A stretch of 64,000 nucleotides of DNA from IDS-8 sp035304345 (GTDB lineage: Bacteria > Pseudomonadota > Gammaproteobacteria > Steroidobacterales > Woeseiaceae), in assembly GCA_035304345.1 (NCBI GenBank), contig DATGQE010000091.1, positions 18,380 through 82,379 of the forward strand. Direction: 5' to 3'. Below the pieces are notes generated by a model. The model saw only the letters and a list, made by a program, of their open reading frames with translations. It ran no database searches and was not told the origin of the DNA. Shown here one piece after another: positions 9,417 to 21,692 of this stretch (positions are counted from its first letter, which is position 1; every line of letters starts with the position of its first letter). The position numbers and the translations under genes are program-made.

Positions 9417-11581
9417 CGGACGACGTGCTGAATTTCGAGGTCGACGGCAAACCGCTCACCGCGAAAAAAGGGCAGATGGTCATGGAGGTGACCGACGCGG
9501 TCGGCACCTACATCCCGCGCTTCTGCTATCACAAGAAGCTGTCCGTCGCGGCGAACTGCCGCATGTGCCTCGTCGAGGTCGAAAAGGCGCCGAAGCCGTT
9601 GCCGGCCTGCGCCACGCCCGTGACCGAGGGCATGAAGGTCTACACGCGCTCGCCCAAGGCGCTTGCCGCGCAGCGGGCGACGATGGAGTTTCTGCTGATC
9701 AACCACCCGCTCGACTGCCCGATCTGCGACCAGGGCGGCGAGTGCGAGCTGCAGGACCTCGCCATGGGCTTCGGCCGCGACATCTCGCGGTTCACGGAGC
9801 GCAAGCGCGTCGTCAAGGACCAGAACATCGGCCCGCTGATCTCCACCGACATGACCCGCTGCATTCACTGCACGCGCTGCGTCCGCTTCGGCGAGGAGAT
9901 CCAGGGCATGCCGCAGCTCGGCACGATCGGCCGTGGCGAGAACATGAGGATCAGCACCTATCTCGAGCAGGCGATCGACCACGAGCTGTCCGCGAACGTC
10001 ATCGATCTCTGCCCGGTCGGCGCGCTGAACAACAAGCCCTATCGCTACAGCGCCCGTGCCTGGGAGATGATCCAGCGTTCCGCGGTGTCGCCGCACGATT
10101 GCGTCGGCTCCAACCTGTACGTGCACGTGCTGCGGGGCACGATCAAGCGGATCGTGCCGCGGGAGAACGAGGCGATCAACGAGACGTGGATCGCCGACCG
10201 CGACCGCTTCAGCTACGAGGGCGTCTATGCGGCCGACCGGCTGATGCAGCCGCGCATCAAGGAGAACGGCGCCTGGCGCGACCTCCCGTGGGACCAGGCG
10301 CTGGAGAAGCTCGCCACGCGGGTGAAAGCGGCCGGCGAGAAGCTGGGCATCCTCGCCTCGCCGAGCGCGACGCTCGAGGAGCTGTACCTCGTGTCGCGGC
10401 TCGCGGACGCCATGGGCAGCGCGAACCTCGATCACCGGCTGCGCCGTCGCGACTTCACGCACCAGGAGCACGACCCGGTGTTCCCGTGGCTCGGCTGCGA
10501 GCTCGGTGCGCTCGAGGAGCAGAAGGCGCTGCTCGTCGTGGGATCGAACCTGCGGCGCGAGGTGCCGATCATCGCCCACCGCGTGCGCAAGGCGGCCCTC
10601 AAAGGCGCGTCGGTCAGCTTCGTGAACCGCCGCCATTACGAGTACTTCTTCGACGTCGCCGACTACCTCGCCAACCCGTCGCTCGTCGACGAGCTGGCCC
10701 GGATCGCGGTCGCGGCGGCCGAAGGCGGCACGCTGCCGGCCCGGATCGCCGGGCTCTGCCGGGATGCGCGCCCGGAGGAGGCGCACCGCCGCATTGCCGC
10801 CAGCCTGAAGCAAGCCGAAGGCGGTCTCGTCCTGCTCGGCCTCGTGGCCGCCCGGGATGCGGAGCATGCGGCCATCCGCGCGCTGGCGGCGGGCATCGCC
10901 GAGCTCACCGGCACGCGCCTCGGCTATCTGTCGGAAGGGGCGAACGGCGCCGGCGCGCACCTGGCCGGCGTATTGCCGCACCGCGCGGCGGGCGGCGCTC
11001 CGAGGGAGCGCTCGGGCCTCGACGCGTCCGCCATCCCCGGCGCCGATCTCGACGCCGTGCTCCTGCTCGGCATCGAGCCGGACCGCGACCTGGCCGGCGG
11101 GGCCGAGGCGGTGCAGAAGCTCGCCCGGCAGCCGTTCGTCGCGGCGCTCACGCCGTTCGCGGCGCCGTCGCTCGAAGCCTGTGCCGACCTGCTGCTGCCC
11201 GTCGGCACGTTCGCGGAGACCTCGGGCACCTACGTCAACTGCGAGGGACGCTGGCAGAGCTTCAGCGGGGTCGCGACACCGGTCGGCGAAGCGCGGCCCG
11301 CATGGAAGGTCCTGCGGGTCCTCGGCAACCTCGTGGACGCGGAAGGCTTCGAATACCTGTCCAGCGAGGAGGTACGCGACGAGCTGCAGGCACGCGTGGG
11401 CGACGTCCAGCCGGACAATGCCCTGCGCAGCGAGGTCCCGCTCGAGCGCCGGGGACAGGGACCGGGTTCCGACGAACGCGAGCTCGACGTGCCGATGTAC
11501 GAGATCGATGCGGTGGTGCGGCGCGCGCGTGCGCTGCAACTCACGCCGGAGGCACGGCGGGCGCGAGGTGAGGCGGCATGA
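9413..11581 (+). CDS. nuoG: NADH-quinone oxidoreductase subunit G
   Basis: The 75-kDa-type subunit, 722 residues, relaying electrons through several clusters. The N-terminal 2Fe-2S ferredoxin region has CRMCLVEVE and LPACATPV, then HPLDCPICDQGGECEL, then RCIHCTRCVRFGEE; a molybdopterin-oxidoreductase-like domain fills the rest. It is shorter than the roughly 900-residue E. coli protein and closer to the mitochondrial/alphaproteobacterial length. GTG start 9413 overlaps nuoF; the end overlaps nuoH in an ATGA. Confidence 0.95.
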
Positions 11582-12648
11582 ACCGTTTCATCCCGGATTT
11601 CGTCCTCGAGTGGTGGGCGGGGCTGCCCGCCGCGGTGCAGAGCGTCACGGTCTCGACCACGCAGATCCTGGTCGTCACGGTCGCGATCATCCTCACGGTC
11701 GCGTTCGCCACCTATTTCGAGCGCAAGGTGATCGGCTACATGCAGGGCCGGCTGGGGCCGAACCGCGTCGGCCCGCGTGGCCTCGCACAGCCCTTCGCCG
11801 ACGTCATCAAGCTGCTCATCAAGGAAGTGATCGTTCCGCAACAGTCGAACCGCTTCCTGTTCCTGATCGCGCCACTCCTGGCCCTCGTCCCGGCGCTCGC
11901 GACCTGGGCGGTCATTCCGCTGTCCGAGAATTTCGTCATCGCCGACATCGATGCCGGGCTCCTGTACGTGCTCTCCCTGACGTCCATGGGCGTGTACGGC
12001 ATCATCCTCGCCGGGTGGGCGGCGAACTCGAAGTACGCGTTCCTCGGCGCCATGCGCTCGGCCGCGCAGATCGTCGCCTACGAGATCGCGATGGGTTTCG
12101 CGCTGGTGGGCGTGCTGATGGCCGCGGGCAGCCTGAACCTGGGCGAGATCGTGCGGGCGCAGGCGGGAGGCGTCAGCGAGTGGTTCGTCTGGCCCCTGCT
12201 GCCGCTGTTCGTCGTGTATTTCGTGTCGGCCGTGGCGGAGACGAACCGCGCGCCGTTCGACGTCGCCGAGGGCGAGTCGGAGATCGTCGCCGGGTTCCAC
12301 GTCGAGTACTCCGGCGTCGCGTTCGCGATCTTCTTCCTCGCCGAGTACGCCAACATGGTGCTGATCTCGGCGCTGACGGCGGTGTTCTTCTTCGGCGGCT
12401 GGGGCTCTCTGCTCGAAGGCTGGACTTTCCTGGGGGATAGCTGGCTCCGGGAGCCGAGCTTCTTCTGGCTCGCGGCCAAGATCGCCTTTTTCATGTTTGC
12501 CTACTTCTGGTTCCGCGCGACGTTCCCGCGCTACCGCTACGACCAGATCATGCGGCTCGGGTGGAAGGTGTTCATCCCGGTGACGCTCGTCTGGATCGCG
12601 GTGGAGGGCGTCATGGCGTGGATGAAGGTCGGCCCGTGGGCGCCATGA
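11578..12648 (+). CDS. nuoH: NADH-quinone oxidoreductase subunit H
   Basis: The membrane subunit that forms part of the quinone chamber and links the peripheral and proton-pumping arms. The 356-residue, about eight-helix protein carries the conserved ERKVIGYMQGRLGPNRVGP segment near residue 49 and ETNRAPFDVAEGESE near residue 221, both diagnostic. Confidence 0.97.
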   Translation: MNRFIPDFVLEWWAGLPAAVQSVTVSTTQILVVTVAIILTVAFATYFERKVIGYMQGRLGPNRVGPRGLAQPFADVIKLLIKEVIVPQQSNRFLFLIAPLLALVPALATWAVIPLSENFVIADIDAGLLYVLSLTSMGVYGIILAGWAANSKYAFLGAMRSAAQIVAYEIAMGFALVGVLMAAGSLNLGEIVRAQAGGVSEWFVWPLLPLFVVYFVSAVAETNRAPFDVAEGESEIVAGFHVEYSGVAFAIFFLAEYANMVLISALTAVFFFGGWGSLLEGWTFLGDSWLREPSFFWLAAKIAFFMFAYFWFRATFPRYRYDQIMRLGWKVFIPVTLVWIAVEGVMAWMKVGPWAP

Positions 12649-12657
12649 CCGCAGATC

Positions 12658-12668
12658 GCGCTCCTACA
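12658..12668 (+). repeat. half-site of a REP-like element between nuoH and nuoI
   Basis: The 11-mer GCGCTCCTACA also occurs at 48651-48661 in the infB leader. It resembles one arm of the short palindromic repeats common in intergenic regions of gammaproteobacteria. Only one arm is evident here; the nuoI RBS lies immediately after it. Confidence 0.3.
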
Positions 12669-12679
12669 GGGGATTGCCG

Positions 12680-13168
12680 ATGAACAGGTTGAGGAGCTGG
12701 GCCAGGACCCTGCTGCTGTACGAGCTCTGGATCGGGCTCGCCGTGACCCTGCGCAACTTTTTCCGGCCCGAGGTCACGGTGCAGTACCCGGAGGAAAAGA
12801 CCCCGCAGTCGTTCCGCTATCGCGGGCTGCATGCCCTGCGCCGCTACCCGAACGGCGAGGAGCGCTGCATCGCCTGCAAGCTATGCGAGGCCGTCTGTCC
12901 CGCGCTGGCCATCACCATCGAATCGGGAATAGGCGAGGACGGCACACGGCGCACGACGCGCTACGACATCGACCTCTTCAAGTGCATTTACTGTGGCTTC
13001 TGCGAGGAAGCCTGCCCCGTGGATGCCATCGTGGAGACCCGCATACACGAATACCACATGGAGACGCCGGGCGAGAACATCATGACCAAGGACAAGCTGC
13101 TGGCAATCGGCGATCGCTTCGAAGCGATGATCGCGGCCGACAAGGCGGCGGATGCCAAGTACCGGTAG
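12680..13168 (+). CDS. nuoI: NADH-quinone oxidoreductase subunit I
   Basis: The 23-kDa-type ferredoxin subunit with two [4Fe-4S] clusters (N6a and N6b). The 162 residues contain the two ligand motifs CIACKLCEAVCP near residue 61 and CIYCGFCEEACP near residue 101. ATG 12680 has AGGGGA about 7 bp upstream and is preferred to a TTG two codons earlier. Confidence 0.97.
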   Translation: MNRLRSWARTLLLYELWIGLAVTLRNFFRPEVTVQYPEEKTPQSFRYRGLHALRRYPNGEERCIACKLCEAVCPALAITIESGIGEDGTRRTTRYDIDLFKCIYCGFCEEACPVDAIVETRIHEYHMETPGENIMTKDKLLAIGDRFEAMIAADKAADAKYR

Positions 13169-13177
13169 GAACGCGCG

Positions 13178-13786
13178 TTGATCCAGGCAATCCTCTTCTA
13201 CACGTTCGCGGCCGTGCTGGTCGCCGCCGCGCTGGGCGTCATCCTGGTTCGTAACCCGGTGCACGCCGTGCTGCTCCTGATCCTGACGTTCTTCCAGAGC
13301 GCGGTGCTGTGGCTGCTCGCCGAAGTCGAGTTTCTCGCCATCGTGCTGGTGCTCGTCTACGTCGGCGCGGTCATGGTGCTGTTCCTGTTCGTGGTGATGA
13401 TGCTGAACATCAACGTCGCGACCGTCCGCGGAGGATTCACCCGGTACGCGCCGTTCGGGCTCGCGATCGCCGCGCTCATGGTCATCGAGCTGGTGCAGGT
13501 GATCTGGCTGCGCAGCCGCGTCGGCACGGGCGCGCTCGCGGCCGGCTTCCAGCCGACGCCCGAGGGATACAGCAACACGAAGTCCCTCGGCGCCATCCTC
13601 TACACCGAGCACGTCTACGCGTTCGAGATCGCCGCGGTCATCCTGTTGCTCGCGATCGTCGCCGCGATCACGCTGACGATGCGCAAGCGGCCGGGGCTCA
13701 AGGTGCAGGACATCGGCCGGCAGGTTGCCGTGCGCCCGCAGGATCGCATCCGCATCGTCAGCATGAAGGCGGAGGAACGGCGATGA
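13178..13786 (+). CDS. nuoJ: NADH-quinone oxidoreductase subunit J
   Basis: A membrane subunit of the proton-pumping arm: 202 residues, five hydrophobic segments, with the conserved LVYVGAVMVLFLFVVMMLN region in the third. It starts at TTG 13178 behind AGGAA. The last bases overlap the nuoK start in an ATGATGA arrangement. Confidence 0.95.
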   Translation: MIQAILFYTFAAVLVAAALGVILVRNPVHAVLLLILTFFQSAVLWLLAEVEFLAIVLVLVYVGAVMVLFLFVVMMLNINVATVRGGFTRYAPFGLAIAALMVIELVQVIWLRSRVGTGALAAGFQPTPEGYSNTKSLGAILYTEHVYAFEIAAVILLLAIVAAITLTMRKRPGLKVQDIGRQVAVRPQDRIRIVSMKAEERR

Positions 13787-14094
13787 TGACGATCGGGCTC
13801 CCGCACTACCTGACGCTCGCGGCCATCCTGTTCGCGATCAGCGTGGCCGGTATCTTCATCAACCGGCGCAACCTGATCCTGCTGCTGATGTGCGTCGAGC
13901 TGATTCTCCTGTCCGTCAACTTCAACTTCATCGCGTTCGCGCGGTGGCTGGGTGACGAGACCGGGCAGATATTCGTCTTCTTCATCCTGACGGTGGCCGC
14001 CGCGGAAGCGGCCATCGGCCTGGCGATCCTGGTCGTGCTGTTCCGGACGCAGCAGTCGATCAACGTCCAGGAACTGGATTCGATGAAGGGCTAG
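13783..14094 (+). CDS. nuoK: NADH-quinone oxidoreductase subunit K
   Basis: A 103-residue, three-helix membrane subunit of the proton channel. The conserved buried Glu residues of the family are visible in MCVELILLSVN and in the AAAEAAIGLAI helix. Two adjacent ATG codons (13783 and 13786) are possible starts. nuoL follows after 24 bp. Confidence 0.96.
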   Translation: MMTIGLPHYLTLAAILFAISVAGIFINRRNLILLLMCVELILLSVNFNFIAFARWLGDETGQIFVFFILTVAAAEAAIGLAILVVLFRTQQSINVQELDSMKG

Positions 14095-14118
14095 AAGCAA
14101 AAGGGGCAGGGGCAGGGG

Positions 14119-16083
<1,965 letters not shown>

Positions 16084-16095
16084 CGGGAGCGCACC

Positions 16096-17637
16096 GTGGA
16101 CCTGTCGAACAGCCTCCTGAGCTTGCTGATCTGGCTGCCCATCGTGGGCGGCCTCGTGGTGCTCGCCATCGGCGACGCAGGCGACGCGAAGTCGTCCCGC
16201 GCCGGCACGATGCGCGTGGTCGCGCTTGCGAGCTCGCTGCTCACCCTCGTCGCCGGCATCTTCCTGTACGCGCGCTTCGAGAACGGCGTGGCGGCGATGC
16301 AATTCGTCGAGCGCGTGCCCTGGGTGCCGTCGTTCGGCGTGGACTACCACCTCGGGGTGGACGGCATCTCGGCACCGCTGATCCTGCTGACGGTGTTCAT
16401 CACCCCGCTAGTGGTCATTGCCGGCTGGGACACGATCAAGCAACGGCCGGCGCAGTACTTCGGGGCCTTCCTGATCCTCGAAGGGCTGATGAACGGCGTG
16501 TTCGCCGCCCTCGACGGTGTCCTTTTCTACGTCATGTGGGAAGCGATGCTGGTGCCGATGTTCCTGATCATCGGCGTATGGGGCGGCGAGCGGCGCATTT
16601 ACGCGACGCTGAAGTTCTTCATCTACACGTTCTTCGGCTCGGTGCTGCTGCTCGTGGCCTTCATCTACCTGTACGTCCAGGCCGGCGACTTCAGCTTCGC
16701 CTCCTTCGTGGACGTGCCGCTCACGCTCACGGAGCAGAAGTACCTGTTCATCGCCTTCCTGCTCGCGTTCGCAGTGAAGGTACCGATGTGGCCGGTGCAC
16801 ACCTGGCTCCCCGACGCGCACGTCGAAGCGCCGACCGGGGGGTCCGTGATCCTGGCCGCGATCATGTTGAAGATGGGTGGGTACGGTTTCATCCGGATCT
16901 CCATGCCGATGCTGCCGGACGCGAGCGCGTACTTCGACGGCCTGATGATCGCGTTGTCGCTGATCGCGATCGTGTACATCGCGTTCGTGGCGCTGGTGCA
17001 GAAGGACATGAAGAAGCTCATCGCGTACTCCTCCATCGCGCACATGGGCTTCGTCACGCTCGGCTTCTTCCTGCTCTGGTCGATCCTGGAACGGCAGGGC
17101 GACGTCCAGGGTGCGGCGCTCGGCATGACCGGCGGCATGGTGCAGATGGTGTCGCACGGGCTGGTCTCGGGGGCGCTGTTCTTCTGCGTGGGCGTGCTCT
17201 ACGATCGCCTGCACAGCCGCCAGATCGCCGATTACGGGGGCGTGGCGAACACCATGCCCATGTTCGGCGCGCTCATGGTGCTCTTCGCGATGGCCAACGT
17301 CGGGTTGCCCGGCACCTCGGGCTTCGTGGGGGAGTTCATGGTGATCATGGCCAGCTTCAAGGCGAGCGCCTGGTACGCGTTCGGGGCGGCCACGATCCTC
17401 GTGACCGGCGCGGCGTACACGCTGTGGCTGGTCAAGCGGGTCGTCTACGGCGAGGTCGGCAACCCGAAGGTCGGCCAGTTCTCCGATCTCAATGCACGCG
17501 AGCTCACCGTGCTCGGCGTGCTGGCGTTCGCGGTGCTGCTCCTGGGCATCTGGCCCGCGCCGCTCGTGGACATGATGGCGGCTTCGGTGGAGCAGCTCGT
17601 CGACCAGCTGGGCCGCTCGAAGCTCGCCGGGCTCTGA
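16096..17637 (+). CDS. nuoM: NADH-quinone oxidoreductase subunit M
   Basis: The second antiporter-like proton-pumping subunit, 513 residues. It contains the family blocks HLGVDGISAPLILLT, a helix with the buried Glu of MWEAMLVPMFL, and KVPMWPVHTWLPDAHVEAPT near residue 232. It starts at GTG 16096 with GGGAG about 7 bp upstream. nuoN follows after a 22-bp gap. Confidence 0.97.
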   Translation: MDLSNSLLSLLIWLPIVGGLVVLAIGDAGDAKSSRAGTMRVVALASSLLTLVAGIFLYARFENGVAAMQFVERVPWVPSFGVDYHLGVDGISAPLILLTVFITPLVVIAGWDTIKQRPAQYFGAFLILEGLMNGVFAALDGVLFYVMWEAMLVPMFLIIGVWGGERRIYATLKFFIYTFFGSVLLLVAFIYLYVQAGDFSFASFVDVPLTLTEQKYLFIAFLLAFAVKVPMWPVHTWLPDAHVEAPTGGSVILAAIMLKMGGYGFIRISMPMLPDASAYFDGLMIALSLIAIVYIAFVALVQKDMKKLIAYSSIAHMGFVTLGFFLLWSILERQGDVQGAALGMTGGMVQMVSHGLVSGALFFCVGVLYDRLHSRQIADYGGVANTMPMFGALMVLFAMANVGLPGTSGFVGEFMVIMASFKASAWYAFGAATILVTGAAYTLWLVKRVVYGEVGNPKVGQFSDLNARELTVLGVLAFAVLLLGIWPAPLVDMMAASVEQLVDQLGRSKLAGL

Positions 17638-17659
17638 TGGCACTCGGGACGATTCACGC

Positions 17660-19102
17660 ATGAGCTGGACCGAACTCGCACCTGCCGCACCGGAAATGGC
17701 GCTGCTCGCGTTGATCTGCGGTGTGCTCGTCGTCGACCTGTTCATCGAGGACGCACGGCGTGGCATCACCTACTGGCTGAGCATGGGCAGCCTGGCGATC
17801 ACGGCGATCGTGCTGCTCGCCACGGCGCCGGACTCGCGCACGTTGATTTTCGACGGGAGCTACGTGAGCGACGGCCTCTCGCTGGTGCTGAAGCTCTCTT
17901 CGGTGATCCTCGTCGGCCTGAGCTTCGTGTACGCCCGCGGGTACCTCGCGCAGAACGGCCTGCACAAGGGCGAGTTCTACACGCTCGGCCTGTTCGGCCT
18001 GCTCGGCATGATGATCATGATGTCGGCGAACAGCCTCATGACCATCTACCTCGGGCTCGAGACCCTGGCCCTGTCGCAGTACGCGCTCGTCGCCTTCGAC
18101 CGCAACTCCAAGGTGGCGGCCGAGTCGGCGATGAAGTACTTCGTGCTCGGCGCGATCGCCTCCGGCGCGCTGCTGTACGGCATCTCGTGGACCTACGGCG
18201 TGACGGGGCACCTGGGCTTCGACGAGATCGCGGCCGCGCTGAGGGCCGATCCAGGCCTGAACGGCGTGCCGCTGTGGTTCGGGATCGCGTTCATGATCGT
18301 CGGAATCGCGTTCAAGTTCGGCGCGGTGCCGTTCCACATGTGGCTGCCGGACGTCTACCACGGGGCCCGCACCCCGGTGACGATCTACCTGGCCGCGGCA
18401 CCGAAGCTCGCCGCGCTCGCGCTCGTCGTGCGCATCCTGGCCGAGGGCCTGGGCAGCCTGTACGAGGCCTGGCAGGGCATGGTGATGGTGCTCGCGGTCC
18501 TGTCGTTGGTCATCGGCAACGTCGTGGCGATCGCCCAGAGCAACATCAAGCGGATGCTGGGTTACTCCACGATCGCCCACGTCGGCTTCATTCTCGCGGC
18601 GTTCTTCTGCGGGACGGAGCAGGGCTACGGCGCGGCGCTGTATTACGCGATCACGTACGTGATCATGGCGGCCGGCTCGTTCGCCATGGTGATCCTGCTG
18701 AGCCGCAAGGGCTACGAGGCGGAAAACCTGAGCGACTTCAAGGGGCTGAACGCGCGCAGCCCGTGGTTTGCCGCGATGATGCTGTTCTTCATGTTCAGCC
18801 TCACCGGCGTGCCGCCCTGGGTGGGCTTCTTTGCCAAGCTGACCGCGATCGAGGCGGTGCTCGACGCCGGGTACCCGGCACTCGCCGTGCTGATGGTGCT
18901 CGCGTCCGTCGTCGGCGCGTACTACTACCTGCGGGTGGTCTGGTACATGTACTTCGACGCGCCGCAGGACCGCTCCGTGCTGCAGGCCTCCCTCGACACG
19001 CGCATCGCGCTCAGCCTGAACGGCCTCGCGGTGCTCGCGCTCGGCATCGTCCCGAGCTGGCTGATCCGCGTCTGCTACGAGGTCTTCGGCGCCCTCCAGT
19101 AG
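17660..19102 (+). CDS. nuoN: NADH-quinone oxidoreductase subunit N
   Basis: The third antiporter-like subunit, 480 residues, ending the complex I operon. The blocks LGLETLALSQYALVAF near residue 132 and KFGAVPFHMWLPDVYHGA near residue 217 are typical. No clear intrinsic terminator is seen in the 103 bp before the next gene. Confidence 0.96.
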   Translation: MSWTELAPAAPEMALLALICGVLVVDLFIEDARRGITYWLSMGSLAITAIVLLATAPDSRTLIFDGSYVSDGLSLVLKLSSVILVGLSFVYARGYLAQNGLHKGEFYTLGLFGLLGMMIMMSANSLMTIYLGLETLALSQYALVAFDRNSKVAAESAMKYFVLGAIASGALLYGISWTYGVTGHLGFDEIAAALRADPGLNGVPLWFGIAFMIVGIAFKFGAVPFHMWLPDVYHGARTPVTIYLAAAPKLAALALVVRILAEGLGSLYEAWQGMVMVLAVLSLVIGNVVAIAQSNIKRMLGYSTIAHVGFILAAFFCGTEQGYGAALYYAITYVIMAAGSFAMVILLSRKGYEAENLSDFKGLNARSPWFAAMMLFFMFSLTGVPPWVGFFAKLTAIEAVLDAGYPALAVLMVLASVVGAYYYLRVVWYMYFDAPQDRSVLQASLDTRIALSLNGLAVLALGIVPSWLIRVCYEVFGALQ

Positions 19103-19205
19103 CGCGCACCGCGCGCGACCCGCGCCGGCGGGGTTCCCGGCCGCGCGCAACGCGGGCCGGAGGGGCGGAGCAGAACATCGGCGGGCACGCGGGGTCGGAT
19201 AGGAC

Positions 19206-19913
19206 ATGGTGGCCTTCGTCATCGTCGCCGACCTCCGCACGGGCTCGACGCTGCTCGCGTCCAGCCTCGACCGGCACCCGGACGTACGCTGTTACGGCGA
19301 GCTGTTCCATTCGGAGGATCTCCCGGACAACCGGGTCGAGGGCGTCGGGCGCGACAGCGCCTCCGCGGAGGCCCTGCTGCGCGCCCTGTTCCGCGGCACG
19401 GGCGAGCGGGCCTGCGGGTTCAAGATGATGACCTTCCTGCCGCTCGCCTCGGAAGCACGCTGGCCGGACGCCTGGGAGCGCCTGCGTGCCGTGCCGGGCC
19501 TCCGGGTGCTGTGGCTCACGCGCCGCGACCGCCTCGCCCAGTACGCGTCGCTCGAGGTCGCGCGCCGGACCGGTGTCTACCACCCTCACGACGATGACCG
19601 GCTGTACCGCCCGGAGCACCGCCCGACGATCGCCGTCGACCCCGCCGCGTTCCTCGCCTGGGTGGCGGAACGCGACGCTTTGCTCGAGCGGCGGCGCCGG
19701 GAGCTCGAGGGACTGCCGGCGCTCGAGCTCGCGTACGAGGATCTCGCGGAGCGCTGGGACACCACCCTCGCGCGCGTGCAGGCGTTTCTCGAAGTTCCAG
19801 GGGTACCGGTCGAGCCGGCCAAGCGCAAGCAGGAGGGCCGGTCGCTCGCCGAGGTGATCCGGAACTACGGCGAGCTTGCCCGCTCCCCGACGATCATGCG
19901 ATACGCCGGTTGA
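19206..19913 (+). CDS. sulfotransferase family protein
   Basis: A 235-residue PAPS-dependent sulfotransferase-like protein. The 5'-phosphosulfate loop is RTGSTLLASSLDRHP at the N-terminus, and a 3'-phosphate-binding element resembling WLTRRDRLAQYASL lies near residue 99, as in Stf0-like and Sulfotransfer_3 families. The acceptor is unknown. It is the only plus-strand gene between nuoN and tRNA-fMet, and its 3' end overlaps the convergent histidine-phosphatase gene by 20 bp. Its product could act on the glycoside proposed for the adjacent cluster; that is inference. Confidence 0.8.
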   Translation: MVAFVIVADLRTGSTLLASSLDRHPDVRCYGELFHSEDLPDNRVEGVGRDSASAEALLRALFRGTGERACGFKMMTFLPLASEARWPDAWERLRAVPGLRVLWLTRRDRLAQYASLEVARRTGVYHPHDDDRLYRPEHRPTIAVDPAAFLAWVAERDALLERRRRELEGLPALELAYEDLAERWDTTLARVQAFLEVPGVPVEPAKRKQEGRSLAEVIRNYGELARSPTIMRYAG

Positions 19914-20484
19914 CCTCGCGAATGCGCGGCCCTGTGTCCGTCAGGACGATCGTCGTCACGGATGCGTAGTCGATCTCGAAGCGGTCGAACAGGTCGATCG
20001 GGGCACCGCAGCACCAGGCGAGCGCGAGCCTGATCGGGTCCCCGTGGCTGAACAGCGCGACGTTGCCGTCGCGCGCCTGCGCCGCGGCGAGCAACTCGCT
20101 TACGACGCGCGCCTGCACCTCGACCAGCAGCTCCCCGCCCGGAATTCGCGTGCCGCTGCGAAACGCGTGATAGCGCCGCCACGCTTCGGAGTCGGCGATC
20201 GATTCGACGGTGCGGTCCGTCCATTCGCCGTAATCGATGTCGGCGAGCGCGGCCGAGATCTCGAGCTCGACGCCCAGCCGCTCCGCGGTCGGCGCTGCCG
20301 TCGCGCGCGCTCGCGCGAGCGGGCTGGAAAGCACGCGTGCGATCGATTCGGCCGACAGCGCATCGGCAATGTGCCGCGCCGCTTCCCGACCCGCTGCCGT
20401 GAGGCCGTGCCCCGGCGCGCGGGCGGAAAGCAGGGACGGCGGCCCGTCCTTCTCAGCGTGCCGGACGAGAAAGAGCGTGGTCAT
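19894..20484 (-). CDS. histidine phosphatase (phosphoglycerate-mutase) superfamily protein
   Basis: The 196-residue protein begins MTTLFLVRHAEKD, the RHA phospho-acceptor motif of the superfamily, and carries a second-half His in VALFSHGDPIRLAL plus the conserved Glu-containing YGEWTDRT. It most probably dephosphorylates a small metabolite. Its start overlaps the end of the inositol-3-phosphate synthase gene by 32 bp, so the two are likely translated together and inositol phosphate is an attractive, unproven substrate. Confidence 0.8.
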   Translation of the reverse strand: MTTLFLVRHAEKDGPPSLLSARAPGHGLTAAGREAARHIADALSAESIARVLSSPLARARATAAPTAERLGVELEISAALADIDYGEWTDRTVESIADSEAWRRYHAFRSGTRIPGGELLVEVQARVVSELLAAAQARDGNVALFSHGDPIRLALAWCCGAPIDLFDRFEIDYASVTTIVLTDTGPRIREVNRRIA

Positions 20485-21628
20485 GCGCGGCGGGCTGCTT
20501 CACGGCGCCGGCGACTGCGGCCTGCGAGACCTCTCCGCGAATGAACGCCTCGGTGCGGCGCCGGGCCTCGTCGTCCGGGAACTGCCGGGGCGGCGATTTC
20601 ATGAAGTAGCTCGCCGGATCGACGAGCGGGCCGCCGATGCCCCGATCGAGCGCGAGCTTCGCGCAGCGGACCGCGTCGATCACGACGCCGGCCGAGTTCG
20701 GCGAGTCCCACACTTCCAGCTTGAGCTCGCACTTGAGCGGCACGTTGCCGAACGTCGTGCCTTCCATGTAGATGTGACACCATTTGCGATCCGCGAGCCA
20801 CGGCACGTAGTCGCTCGGCCCCACGTGCACGTCGGCGGGATCGAGCGGCTGCCCGAGCTCGCTCGTGACCGCGTTCGTTTTCGAAACCTTCTTGGAGTGC
20901 AGCCGCTCGCGTTCCAGCATGTTGAGGAAGTCGGTATTGCCGCCGAAGTTGAGCTGGTAGGTGCGATCCAGGCGTACGCCTCGGTCGCGGAACAGCCGCG
21001 TGAGCAGCCGGTGGGTGATGGTCGCGCCGACCTGCGACTTCACGTCGTCGCCGATGACCGGCAGCCGGCGGTCGGCGAAGCGGCGTGCCCACGCCGGGTC
21101 CGAGGCGATGAACACCGGGATGCAGTTCACGAACGCGCAGCCGGCCTCGATGGCCTGCGCGGCGTACCACTTCGTCGCGGCCTCGGCGCCGACCGGGAGG
21201 TAGGCGACGAGCACGTCCGTGTGCGTGCGCCGGAGCACCGCGGCGACGTCCGCGGGCTCGTCCGGCGCTTCCTCGACGCGCTCGCGCAGGTACTTGCCGA
21301 GCCCGTCGTGAGTGGGGCCGCGACGCACCTCGACGCCGAGCGGCGGCACCTCGGTGAACACGAACGTGTTGTTGGGCTCGGCGAACACCGCGTCGGCGAG
21401 GTCTTTCCCCACCTTGTTGCGATCGACGTCGAAGGCGGCGCTGAACTCGATGTCGCGCACGTGGTAGCCACCGAGCTCGACGTGCATCAGGCCGGGCACG
21501 GGTTCGTCCACCGGCGCATCGCGGTAGTAGCGGACGCCCTGCACGAGGGAGGAGGCGCAGTTGCCGACGCCCGCGACGGCGACGCGCACGGGACCGGGCG
21601 TGGAACGGAACGGGTTCGGTGCTTTCAT
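20453..21628 (-). CDS. ino1: inositol-3-phosphate synthase
   Basis: It converts glucose-6-phosphate to 1D-myo-inositol-3-phosphate using bound NAD. The 391-residue length fits the short, actinobacterial/archaeal-like class. A Rossmann motif VAVAGVGNCASS lies near the N-terminus, GDDVKSQVGAT near the middle and the catalytic-domain segment LNFGGNTDFLNM after it, all family hallmarks. ATG 21628 has GGAGG about 10 bp upstream; longer in-frame extensions look non-coding. It is the third gene of a minus-strand cluster with glycosyltransferase and sugar nucleotidyltransferase genes. Confidence 0.9.
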   Translation of the reverse strand: MKAPNPFRSTPGPVRVAVAGVGNCASSLVQGVRYYRDAPVDEPVPGLMHVELGGYHVRDIEFSAAFDVDRNKVGKDLADAVFAEPNNTFVFTEVPPLGVEVRRGPTHDGLGKYLRERVEEAPDEPADVAAVLRRTHTDVLVAYLPVGAEAATKWYAAQAIEAGCAFVNCIPVFIASDPAWARRFADRRLPVIGDDVKSQVGATITHRLLTRLFRDRGVRLDRTYQLNFGGNTDFLNMLERERLHSKKVSKTNAVTSELGQPLDPADVHVGPSDYVPWLADRKWCHIYMEGTTFGNVPLKCELKLEVWDSPNSAGVVIDAVRCAKLALDRGIGGPLVDPASYFMKSPPRQFPDDEARRRTEAFIRGEVSQAAVAGAVKQPAAHDHALSRPAR

Positions 21629-21692
21629 GTCGGGAGAACCTCCGTGCCCGCGGCCCGGTCGCGGGCCCTCGGACGAGTGTGCGGGGCCACGC